Assembly: GCA_937893225.1 (NCBI GenBank)
Contig: CALBJM010000140.1
Location: 1-5,964, forward strand
Length of the DNA stretch: 5,964 nucleotides
DNA from: an uncultured Erysipelotrichaceae bacterium
Lineage (GTDB): Bacteria; Bacillota_I; Bacilli_A; Erysipelotrichales; Erysipelotrichaceae
Direction of reading: 5' to 3'
The position numbers and the translations under genes are program-made. Under the pieces are notes generated by a model. The model saw only the letters and a program-made list of their open reading frames with translations, had not been told where the DNA came from and did not search any database. Below, in pieces: positions 1 through 5,640 of the stretch. Each line of letters starts with the position of its first letter. Position 1 is the first letter of the stretch.

Positions 1-480
1 TCCATGTGCACGCATTGCTGGTAAATTGTTTGTTGCGGCTTCACTAGGGGCATCTACCATCCAGTCTTTATCATCTTGATAAAGATAGATTGCTTCAAAG
101 TTACTATCCATTGCACGTAATTTCATCCAATCATTTAATTCACGATTAGGGTCTTTTTGTATGGCATCTACATTGAATAGCTCTCTTCCTGCTACTTTTG
201 TTTTTTCGTAAGAAAAATGTGCATCACGAATCAAATCTAAAGAAATATTTGCGTGATAAGGGCTTTTTTCCCATTCTTTTTTAGATAAAAATAAAGATGG
301 CCAATTTTCTTCATCTTGTTGAAATTCAGAGAAGCCTGCTTCACACATTGCTTTTTGAACTGATTTTTCGGTTGCTTTTGTTACATGCATTCCTACAAAT
401 TCGTTTTTTGTATCATTGTAAATATTGAATCTGCAACGATCTAAAAATGCTTCGATTTCATTTGTTAATAGTATTTCCAT
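1..480 (-). CDS. Unrecognised protein, N-terminal 160 residues; C-terminus beyond window
   Basis: An open frame of 160 codons runs from an ATG at 480 to the left edge with no stop. The protein begins MEILLTNEIEAFLDRCRF and is soluble-looking, acidic and aromatic-rich, with no signal peptide or membrane segment. An in-frame TAG at 492-490 rules out a longer N-terminus. No Shine-Dalgarno sequence precedes the ATG, and a good extended -10 lies only 6 bases upstream, so the message may be leaderless. The last visible part (about residues 130-160) has the pattern aromatic-rich strand, DDKDWM, then P-S-E and an A-x-G at the edge. From memory this resembles the lead-in to the glycine-rich loop of some poorly characterised Firmicutes proteins related to class I SAM-dependent methyltransferases. 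The decisive loop would lie outside the window, so this is only a weak suggestion. That the gene is real is well supported by the long open frame and codon use like its neighbours; its function is unknown. Confidence 0.8.
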   Translation of the reverse strand, partial: MEILLTNEIEAFLDRCRFNIYNDTKNEFVGMHVTKATEKSVQKAMCEAGFSEFQQDEENWPSLFLSKKEWEKSPYHANISLDLIRDAHFSYEKTKVAGRELFNVDAIQKDPNRELNDWMKLRAMDSNFEAIYLYQDDKDWMVDAPSEAATNNLPAMRAHG

Positions 481-486
481 AGTTGT

Positions 487-495
487 ATTCTACCA
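487..495 (-). promoter_or_regulatory. Extended -10 promoter element for the leftmost gene
   Basis: Read on the minus strand, TGG-TAGAAT is an extended -10 (TGn plus a 5/6 match to TATAAT). A weak -35 candidate, TTTTCT, lies 17 bases upstream, inside the tail of the preceding terminator. Only 6 bases (ACAACT) separate the -10 from the ATG at 480, so transcription would start at or within a base of the start codon. This is inferred from sequence only. Confidence 0.45.
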
Positions 496-512
496 AAAAA
501 AATCCATTAAGA

Positions 513-534
513 AAACAAGGCGTATGCCTTGTTT
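513..534 (-). terminator. Rho-independent terminator of the ABC exporter operon
   Basis: A perfect 9-bp inverted repeat (AAACAAGGC / GCCTTGTTT) with a 4-base loop begins inside the TAA stop codon of the permease gene. On the minus strand the 3' arm runs into TTTTCTT, and a second run of eight T follows at 502-495. The stem, loop and T-rich tail fit an intrinsic terminator, and the position directly at the operon's end supports it. The other strand lacks a comparable T run (it reads into TTTATTCATG), so action in the leftward direction is favoured. Confidence 0.8.
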
Positions 535-1777
535 ATTCATGTCTAAGTGCTTCGATTGGATCAAGATTAGCTGCTTTCCAACTTGGTAATATACCAAAGA
601 TGATACCAATCAACATGGAAAACAATACGGATAATAATGAAGCACTAATACTGATAGCGACTGGTGTTCCATTGAATAAAGAAATGAGCTTTGCCAAAGC
701 AATGCCTGTTATGACGCCTAATACACCGCCTATGGATGTTAAAACTACGGCTTCTGTTAGAAATTGTGTCATAATTGCTTTTTTTCTTGCACCAATTGCT
801 TTTTTTAAACCAATTTCATTTGTTCTTTCTGTGACGGTAACTAACATAATATTCATAACGCCTATGCCGCCTACAAGCAATGATATTCCAGCAATCCAAA
901 TTAACATTGCATTTGTTGATTGAGATAGGGATTGCAGATCTTTTGCTTGTTTGAGTAGGTCTTCTGCTTTATAAGTGATTGTGTCATTAGAAATATTTGC
1001 ATTTAATAGATCTGCTGCTTTCTTTCCTGCGGATGTCATGTTTGTTGTACCATCGACTTTTAATAATACATTTTGTGGCTCATCAAATTGACAAATGAGA
1101 GGCCATGTTTCTGTTGGAATATAGATTTTAGAACCTTCATTTTGATTATATGTATAGTAATCGTCTATGCTTTCCATTGTTGGTGAAAATGTTTCCTTAT
1201 TAGTACAAATTCCTATAATCGTAAAAGGGGTGGAAGATATTTCTATTGTTTTACCGATTGGATTTTCATCACCAAATAATAATTGTGCAGATGTTTCATC
1301 TAATACTGCTACAGTAGCAAATTTTGAGCTGTCACGGTTTGTTATGCCTCTGCCTTGTTTGATCGTTAGCCCAGCTGTAGAAAAGTAATTTTCTTCAATG
1401 CCAGTGATATATGTGCCATCTAGAGTTGTATTATTGCGATAAACTTGTTGATATGTTTGTCTGTTACGGTAAAAAGATACTTGTTCTACATGGTCGATGT
1501 TAGAGAGTGTTTCGCGGGTTTCTTCCGAAATCGTAGAGATACCATTTGGGACGCCTTCATCAAAACTATATTCCCAATCTTCTTGATATAACGCAATCTT
1601 AACCGTGTTATCACCAGAACCAATGAGGTTTTTTTCGATTTGTTCATTTGTACCTTTGATCGTTGAAACGATTGCAATAATAGAAGCAATACCGATAATG
1701 ATACCTAACATCGTTAGAAAAGAACGCATTTTATGTGCGAATATGCCTCGAAAGGATAAACGAATATTTTCAATCAT
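533..1777 (-). CDS. MacB/FtsX-family ABC transporter permease
   Basis: This is the membrane subunit of a MacB-type (type VII) ABC exporter, 414 residues, close to the usual length for family members whose ATPase is a separate protein. A first membrane helix lies at about 20-40. A MacB-type extracellular core domain follows at roughly 41-285. Three more helices lie at about 290-314, 341-368 and 380-400. The family signature is clear: GGIGVMNIMLVTVTERTNEI, then GLKKAIGARK (about 303-332), and a C-terminal tail PSWKAANLDPIEALRHE typical of MacB/YknZ permeases. The ATG at 1777 overlaps the 3' end of the adaptor B gene by 8 bases (ATGATTGA) and has an AGAGGT site 5 bases upstream, within that gene, so translation is probably coupled. 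It should dimerise and pair with the ATPase encoded two genes upstream. MacB proteins use ATP-driven conformational change (mechanotransmission) on the outer face. The substrate cannot be predicted. The gene is intact and last in the operon. Confidence 0.95.
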   Translation of the reverse strand: MIENIRLSFRGIFAHKMRSFLTMLGIIIGIASIIAIVSTIKGTNEQIEKNLIGSGDNTVKIALYQEDWEYSFDEGVPNGISTISEETRETLSNIDHVEQVSFYRNRQTYQQVYRNNTTLDGTYITGIEENYFSTAGLTIKQGRGITNRDSSKFATVAVLDETSAQLLFGDENPIGKTIEISSTPFTIIGICTNKETFSPTMESIDDYYTYNQNEGSKIYIPTETWPLICQFDEPQNVLLKVDGTTNMTSAGKKAADLLNANISNDTITYKAEDLLKQAKDLQSLSQSTNAMLIWIAGISLLVGGIGVMNIMLVTVTERTNEIGLKKAIGARKKAIMTQFLTEAVVLTSIGGVLGVITGIALAKLISLFNGTPVAISISASLLSVLFSMLIGIIFGILPSWKAANLDPIEALRHE

Positions 1778-3578
1778 AGGTTACCTCTGAAGAACTATCA
1801 GCGTTCTTTGTTTTTGTGCCTTGTTTAGCATTTTTACTATATGCAAATGCAATGTAATCTGTGTCAGTCAAACCGTCTGTGATTTCCATTGTATCACCCC
1901 ATACGATACGTCCGACTTTGACTGGTTGTTTGATCAATTTTCCGTTGTCATCTTTGAATACATAGTAAGAATTGCCTTCATTTTTGACGTATGCTTTAGA
2001 TAACCAAATAGAATTACTTGTGTCTTGAGAGCTGTCCAATGTGAGTTCAAGGTATTCTCCTGGATTTAAATTTGTGTCGTCATTCACATATGCAGTAAAA
2101 TCATAATAACTTACATTTGGATTACCTGTTCCATTGTATGCATTATTTGTGGAAGGATAGGTATTGATGCTTTCTATAGTTGCTTGACAACTTGTTCCGC
2201 TAGTCCAACTATAGGCAGTTATCGTATCTCCGATTTTGACGGTATTTAATAAAAGTTCACTGACGGAACCGATAATCGTATACCCATTGCCACTCATTAC
2301 TGTTAGCATTGCACTGCCATCTTGTGGAGGGTTGTTGATATCGTTGCATAATTGTACCGTTCCACGTTTTTTTGCACGGACGATTCCGTCACTTAATAAA
2401 GCTTGGTTTTCTTGTAAAGTTAATTGTGCTTTTCTTAAATCAAGATCTAGTGTGCATAATTCATATTTTTTATCACGAATAGCTTTTGCGAGTTCGATTT
2501 CTGTATAGCCAGAAATCGGTTCTGCTTCTTCCTCTTCTGTAGTATTTTCAATAGGGGATTCAATATATTCTTGTTGCTGTCTAGAAAATGTCATCAAAGA
2601 GATGCTTTCTCCATCTTCCATTGTAGGAAATTTTGAAGATTTGATTGTCCATGTTGTTTCGATTTCATCGTCTGCATACAATTGAAATGTGAAATATGCA
2701 TCTAAATCAGCGTTGTCATTGAATAGTTTTCCGTAGATTTTTGCATCTTCCGTATCATTTAGATGAAATGTATATGGATTGTCTTTTTCTCCAACAAGTG
2801 CAATTGATTTTGATGGTATAGATTCCGTGTCGTTGATGTAACTTTGTGCATCTTCTTGCTTATATGTGTTATTTGAACCATCTGTGTACGTGTATTCGAT
2901 CCAATAATAACAAATTTTGCCATATTCAGTTTTGATTCTTTCAGTTTGCCAATCTGTATTTTTATTTGGTCCATCTTCTGGAGCAATTGGTTCTTCACCT
3001 TCTTCTGTAGGAATAGAAATATAGTAGATTTTGTAATCTGTTATATTCTTTTGTGCTTGTGAGAGTGAGAGTATATATGGATAATTGCCGTTCTCATCAC
3101 TTTTTGGAAGAGATGGTAAAGGGGCTGGGATTGGTTCAGCTGGTGTTGGCTCTATTGTTGGTTCAGGTGTATTATTGGGAATCGGTTTTGTGTTTGATAG
3201 TGTTTGCAATTCATGCTTTGCAAGCGTGATTGCATTTTGTATTTTTTCTATGTCTATCTGATTAGAATCGACTGTGGTTTGTAAAGTGGATGTATCATAG
3301 GCTAAAAGTGGATCGCCAGCATTGACGCTTTGTCCATTTTGTACATATACATTCGTAATACTTTTGGATGCATCGTAATAAATAGATTGTGAATCAGAAT
3401 TCGAGACAAAGCCTGTAGAAGACATAGGATCATCCCAATACCCCGTATTTAGATTTGCTACAGATTCAACATCTATTGTATTGGAAGAATCAAGATAGAG
3501 CTTGATTCCAGCAAATGTACCAACACAAAGAACAATTACAGAAGAAGTGATCCATATTTTTTTTGCTTTCTTATGCAT
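1770..3578 (-). CDS. Membrane-fusion (HlyD/MacA-type) adaptor B with a large hairpin insertion
   Basis: This is a 602-residue adaptor (periplasmic-adaptor-like) protein of an ABC exporter, extracellular in a Gram-positive cell. A basic N-terminus (MHKKAKK) and one membrane helix at about 8-28 anchor it. Lipoyl-like half one is at about 65-95 (YDASKSITNVYVQNGQSVNA...). A helix at about 97-129 follows. Then come a Pro/Thr/Glu-rich linker (131-158), an extra domain (about 160-340) and an acidic linker (TEEEEAEP). The returning helix is at about 357-396, lipoyl half two at about 397-430, beta-barrel at about 432-515 and membrane-proximal domain at about 522-585. Typical adaptors of this kind have about 350-450 residues; the excess is the insert. 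The frame opens 12 codons further upstream at 3614, but the start at 3578 is chosen because AGGAGG lies 6 bases before it, and because it overlaps the ATPase stop by 8 bases, as the next gene pair also does. It is clearly related to adaptor A: both have DASK-[ST]-ITN-[FV]-YV followed by GQ-x-V and GD, and a C-terminal TDYIA. Confidence 0.9.
   Translation of the reverse strand: MHKKAKKIWITSSVIVLCVGTFAGIKLYLDSSNTIDVESVANLNTGYWDDPMSSTGFVSNSDSQSIYYDASKSITNVYVQNGQSVNAGDPLLAYDTSTLQTTVDSNQIDIEKIQNAITLAKHELQTLSNTKPIPNNTPEPTIEPTPAEPIPAPLPSLPKSDENGNYPYILSLSQAQKNITDYKIYYISIPTEEGEEPIAPEDGPNKNTDWQTERIKTEYGKICYYWIEYTYTDGSNNTYKQEDAQSYINDTESIPSKSIALVGEKDNPYTFHLNDTEDAKIYGKLFNDNADLDAYFTFQLYADDEIETTWTIKSSKFPTMEDGESISLMTFSRQQQEYIESPIENTTEEEEAEPISGYTEIELAKAIRDKKYELCTLDLDLRKAQLTLQENQALLSDGIVRAKKRGTVQLCNDINNPPQDGSAMLTVMSGNGYTIIGSVSELLLNTVKIGDTITAYSWTSGTSCQATIESINTYPSTNNAYNGTGNPNVSYYDFTAYVNDDTNLNPGEYLELTLDSSQDTSNSIWLSKAYVKNEGNSYYVFKDDNGKLIKQPVKVGRIVWGDTMEITDGLTDTDYIAFAYSKNAKQGTKTKNADSSSEVTYD
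2514..3188 (-). other. Inserted extracellular domain with Pro-rich and acidic linkers in adaptor B
   Basis: This segment codes for residues 131-355 of adaptor B, between the outgoing and returning helices of the coiled-coil hairpin. It starts with a low-complexity linker with repeated E-P and T-P steps (TPEPTIEPTPAEPIPAPLP at 137-155). The central part is rich in Tyr, Trp, Asp and Thr (for example KICYYWIEYTYTDG) and looks like beta-strand-rich extracellular sequence. It ends with a second charged linker, IENTTEEEEAEP. Adaptor A has only a short turn (about KNGGDK) at the same place. The domain was not recognised as a named family; fold and role are unknown. Confidence 0.75.
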
Positions 3579-4260
3579 TTGCTTCCTCCTTTTTGTTTTC
3601 AATGATTTCACCATCTATGATGTGTAAGATCTTTTTTGCATTTCTTGCTACATGTTCGTCGTGTGTGATCATGATGATCGTTGTACCTTCATTATTTAAC
3701 TTTTTGAAAAGTTCCATGACTTGTTTACCAGAAGCTTGGTCTAAAGCACCCGTTGGCTCGTCTGCTAAAAGCATTTTTGGATTGTTAATAATTGCTCGTG
3801 CAATCGCAACACGCTGTTTTTGACCGCCAGATAGTTGCGAAGGCTTGAAATGCATCCGTTCTTCTAAACCAACTTTTTTGAGTGCTTCTGAAGCCCTTTG
3901 CTGTCTGTCTTCTTTTTTTACACCTGCATAAATGAGTGGCAGGCAAACATTTTCGAGTGCAGTTTCTGAAGAGAGCAGGTTGAAATTTTGGAATACAAAT
4001 CCAATTCTATTGAGCCTAAGATCACTCAATTCGTTTTCACTCATTTTAGAAATATCATCATTTTCAAATACATAATTTCCTTTACTTGCATGATCTAAAC
4101 AACCAATGATATTCATAAGTGTTGTTTTCCCGGACCCACTTGGCCCCATGATAGCTACGTATTCACCATCGTCTATGTGAAGGGATACGTTTTTTAAAAC
4201 AGGAACGATCAATGGTTCGCTGCCGTAGTTTTTATAGATGTTATCTAGCGAAAGAAGCAT
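3571..4260 (-). CDS. ABC transporter ATP-binding protein, MacB/LolD/YknY type
   Basis: This is the cytoplasmic ATPase that powers the exporter, 229 residues, the normal size for a stand-alone MacB-type nucleotide-binding subunit. All motifs are present: Walker A GPSGSGKTT (39-47), Q-loop Gln at 91 (VFQNFNLL), signature LSGGQKQR (143-150), Walker B MLLADEP with catalytic Glu (163-169), D-loop GALD (171-174) and switch His200 (ITHDEHVA). The sequence around the signature (QLSGGQKQRVAIARAI) and the Walker B context (ADEPTGALD) are hallmarks of the LolD/MacB/FtsE-like group, which fits the FtsX-type permease in the same operon. The ATG at 4260 is 2 bases after the stop of adaptor A. A GGAGA site lies 10 bases upstream, slightly long spacing. 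The 3' end overlaps the adaptor B start by 8 bases. The short tail after the H-loop (NKKEEANA) is unremarkable. It should act as a dimer on the permease's inner face. Confidence 0.97.
   Translation of the reverse strand: MLLSLDNIYKNYGSEPLIVPVLKNVSLHIDDGEYVAIMGPSGSGKTTLMNIIGCLDHASKGNYVFENDDISKMSENELSDLRLNRIGFVFQNFNLLSSETALENVCLPLIYAGVKKEDRQQRASEALKKVGLEERMHFKPSQLSGGQKQRVAIARAIINNPKMLLADEPTGALDQASGKQVMELFKKLNNEGTTIIMITHDEHVARNAKKILHIIDGEIIENKKEEANA
3585..3590 (-). promoter_or_regulatory. Ribosome binding site fixing the start of adaptor B
   Basis: A consensus AGGAGG on the minus strand lies 6 bases before the ATG at 3578 and inside the last codons of the ATPase gene. It supports the 602-residue form over a start 12 codons earlier, which has no comparable site and would overlap the ATPase gene by over 40 bases. 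Confidence 0.85.
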
Positions 4261-4262
4261 AT

Positions 4263-5402
4263 TTATTCACTCTCCATTTCACTAGTTGTGCGCAAGCCTT
4301 CTTGAAAAGTTTCGTCAGGCCATGCGATGTAATCGGTGTTTTGCAAACCTGAAGTAATTTGCGTGGTGTATGTTTCATCGTCTATATCACCGATTTGGAT
4401 ATTTCTTTTCTTTAAGTGGTCTTTTTCACTTACCCAAACATATGGGTTTTGATTATCGTCGTAACAAATAAAACTACTGTCTAGCCAAATTCCACTTTTT
4501 AAAGTATTTTGCCCATTGTTTAATTCAATGTATACGTGCTGTCCTAACATTAAGCCATCGCTTGTGTCTAGAGATACGTAAAAAGGGTATTTTGTTGCTG
4601 CGTCAGATGAGTTTGTGTAATAGTTGTTGTTATCTGTTTGTGGGTCTGTGTCTACTTTTGTGATAGTTCCTGTATAGACTTTATCTTCATCGATTCTACT
4701 TCTGACTATGACATCACTGCCTTCAGATAGCATACCCATTTCAGTCAATGTGCCTTTGATACGGTATTCGCCTGTTTGCGTGATGGAAATAATAGGTTTA
4801 GTATTGCCGTTTGCATCAGTGCCGCCGTCTATGTTGACTTCTTTGATAATTCCATCGATCGTACTTGTGACTGTGGAATTATGAATTTGATTATTCAGTT
4901 GTGTAATTTCGGTTTGCGTGGCTTTGATCGTGTTTTGCGCTTGTCGGATTGCATAGTTTGCATCATTGATGCGTGCTTGTATTTCTATCTTGTCACCGCC
5001 ATTTTTTAATTCTTCGTTATAGTCTGAAATTGTGTTGTTTTGTGCAGTGATTTCATTGTTTTGTGCTTCAATGTCGAGTTGTTTTTGTTGGATGGCGTTT
5101 TGTGCTTCGCTGACATCATATGTGAATAATTTATCGCCTTTTTTTACTTCTTGACCAACTTCAACATAGAAATTTGTAATTGTTTTAGAAGCGTCTTGTG
5201 CGATATCTAAAGTGTCTTGTGATTCAACGATGCCAGAGTATCGATTTTGTGTGTTGAATGATCCTGTTAGAGAAGATACTTTTTGTACATATATTGTAGA
5301 GTCGTCATTTTTTGTGGAAAAGTGACTTAGTAGAAAATATGTGCCAATGCCTGCACAAATGATGCATGTGGATGCTATGGAAATGATTATTTTTTTCTTC
5401 AT
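4263..5402 (-). CDS. Membrane-fusion (HlyD/MacA/YknX-type) adaptor A
   Basis: This is the first gene of the exporter operon, encoding an adaptor of 379 residues, normal length for the family. MKKK and one membrane helix at about 5-25 anchor it. The helix contains a Cys, but I-I-C is not a good lipobox, so a lipoprotein is not supported. Lipoyl half one is at about 66-96 (DASKTITNFYVEVGQEVKKG). A Gln/Asn-rich helical hairpin follows at about 97-174 with a short tip near NGGD, then lipoyl half two at about 175-210, a beta-barrel at about 212-295 and a membrane-proximal domain at about 303-362, ending in TDYIAWPDE. The start is supported by GGAGG at 5408-5412, 5 bases before the ATG. The gene ends 2 bases before the ATPase gene. 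By analogy with MacA and YknX, it would assemble on the permease's outer face, stimulate the ATPase and help guide substrate. The C-terminal half is more divergent from adaptor B than the lipoyl segment. Confidence 0.93.
   Translation of the reverse strand: MKKKIIISIASTCIICAGIGTYFLLSHFSTKNDDSTIYVQKVSSLTGSFNTQNRYSGIVESQDTLDIAQDASKTITNFYVEVGQEVKKGDKLFTYDVSEAQNAIQQKQLDIEAQNNEITAQNNTISDYNEELKNGGDKIEIQARINDANYAIRQAQNTIKATQTEITQLNNQIHNSTVTSTIDGIIKEVNIDGGTDANGNTKPIISITQTGEYRIKGTLTEMGMLSEGSDVIVRSRIDEDKVYTGTITKVDTDPQTDNNNYYTNSSDAATKYPFYVSLDTSDGLMLGQHVYIELNNGQNTLKSGIWLDSSFICYDDNQNPYVWVSEKDHLKKRNIQIGDIDDETYTTQITSGLQNTDYIAWPDETFQEGLRTTSEMESE
5035..5066 (-). repeat. 21-base-spaced direct repeat in the adaptor A coiled coil
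   Basis: The 11-mer TTGTTTTGTGC (plus strand) occurs at 5035-5045 and 5056-5066, exactly 21 bases apart. On the coding strand both copies encode Ala-Gln-Asn-Asn, giving EAQNNEITAQNNT at about residues 112-124. The spacing is seven codons, one coiled-coil heptad, which fits a heptad-sized duplication or selection for heptad periodicity. Confidence 0.6.
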
Positions 5403-5426
5403 GTGGTCCTCCGTATGATTAATTCT

Positions 5427-5455
5427 ATTATCTCGTATTTTTTTCTTGTTGTCTT
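5427..5455 (-). promoter_or_regulatory. Candidate promoter of the four-gene exporter operon
   Basis: On the minus strand, AAGACA (5455-5450, 4/6 to TTGACA) and GATAAT (5432-5427, 5/6 to TATAAT) are 17 bases apart. Transcription would start near 5420, giving a leader of about 20 bases that includes GGAGG at 5412-5408. The region is so AT-rich that other -10-like strings occur: TAGAAT at 5426-5421 shifted by a few bases, and TATAAC further upstream. The assignment is tentative. Confidence 0.35.
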
Positions 5456-5487
5456 GTTTTTGGTGATAAACTTAATAATTTAGAAAT

Positions 5488-5515
5488 TTGAGTTAATTTA
5501 AAAGTGTTATATAAG
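5488..5515 (+). promoter_or_regulatory. Possible distal plus-strand promoter
   Basis: TTGAGT (5488-5493) and TATAAG (5510-5515) are separated by 16 bases on the plus strand. If used, transcription would start near 5522 and give the transporter gene a leader of about 120 bases. An AGGAGG at 5524-5529 follows, but no convincing reading frame starts behind it. This is a weak candidate in AT-rich DNA. Confidence 0.2.
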
Positions 5516-5540
5516 ATGCTTTCAGGAGGCAAAAATTAAT

Positions 5541-5565
5541 CAATATATTGTAAAGAAATCGTAAA
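5541..5565. promoter_or_regulatory. Possible regulator-binding site: palindrome plus 11-bp direct repeat
   Basis: A perfect 10-bp palindrome, CAATATATTG (5541-5550), abuts a pair of near-identical hexamers, TGTAAA (5549-5554) and CGTAAA (5560-5565), whose start points are 11 bases apart. Read on the minus strand these are TTTACG and TTTACA with a 5-base spacer, the geometry used by many OmpR/PhoB-type response regulators. The site lies between two divergent genes. AT-rich chance occurrence is possible. Confidence 0.3.
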
Positions 5566-5610
5566 AACGACATATATGCATGAATGTTTTTATGTGAAGG
5601 TAATTGATTT

Positions 5611-5619
5611 TGATATAAT
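5611..5619 (+). promoter_or_regulatory. Extended -10 promoter of the ion transporter gene
   Basis: TGATATAAT is a perfect extended -10 (TGn followed by consensus TATAAT at 5614-5619). No good -35 sits at the expected distance, which an extended -10 tolerates. Transcription would start near 5626, leaving a leader of about 15 bases that holds AGGAGG at 5631-5636, 4 bases before the ATG. Confidence 0.75.
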
Positions 5620-5640
5620 ACTAAAAAATAAGGAGGTTTT

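Larger units (their letters stand above)
5403..5640. other. Divergent intergenic region
   Basis: These 238 very AT-rich bases separate the exporter operon from the transporter gene. They hold the promoter candidates and repeats listed separately, plus the ribosome binding sites of both flanking genes. No convincing small gene, RNA gene or hairpin terminator was found. The only start-like context, AGGAGG at 5524-5529, is not followed by a usable frame with a standard start codon. Confidence 0.7.

Noticed and set aside
483..923. 146-codon open frame on the plus strand opposite the permease C-terminus
   Set aside because: It lies wholly antisense to the conserved FtsX-type region and begins in the terminator/promoter zone without a ribosome binding site. 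The protein has no recognisable features and the frame is explained by the base composition of the opposite gene.
2236..2508. 90-codon plus-strand open frame within the adaptor B gene, and similar antisense frames at 1167, 1821, 3563 and 4776
   Set aside because: All are antisense shadows of well-supported genes, with no ribosome binding sites and no domain-like sequence.
3105..3188. The T/G-rich stretch as a nucleotide tandem repeat or recombination site
   Set aside because: It is explained by coding for a Pro/Thr/Glu linker. The codons vary and there is no exact repeat unit at the DNA level.
3579..3614. A start for adaptor B 12 codons upstream (protein beginning MVKSLKTKRRKQ)
   Set aside because: No ribosome binding site precedes it and it would overlap the ATPase gene by over 40 bases. 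The ATG at 3578 has a consensus AGGAGG at 6 bases and an 8-base overlap like the next gene pair.
4263..5402. Adaptor A as a lipoprotein, because of the Cys in the N-terminal hydrophobic stretch (CIICAG)
   Set aside because: The residue before the Cys is Ile, where a lipobox needs Gly, Ala or Ser. A simple membrane anchor fits better.
5516..5538. A tiny plus-strand frame (ATG at 5516, about 7 codons) near AGGAGG at 5524-5529
   Set aside because: The AGGAGG lies inside the frame and not before it, and the frame is too short to separate from chance.
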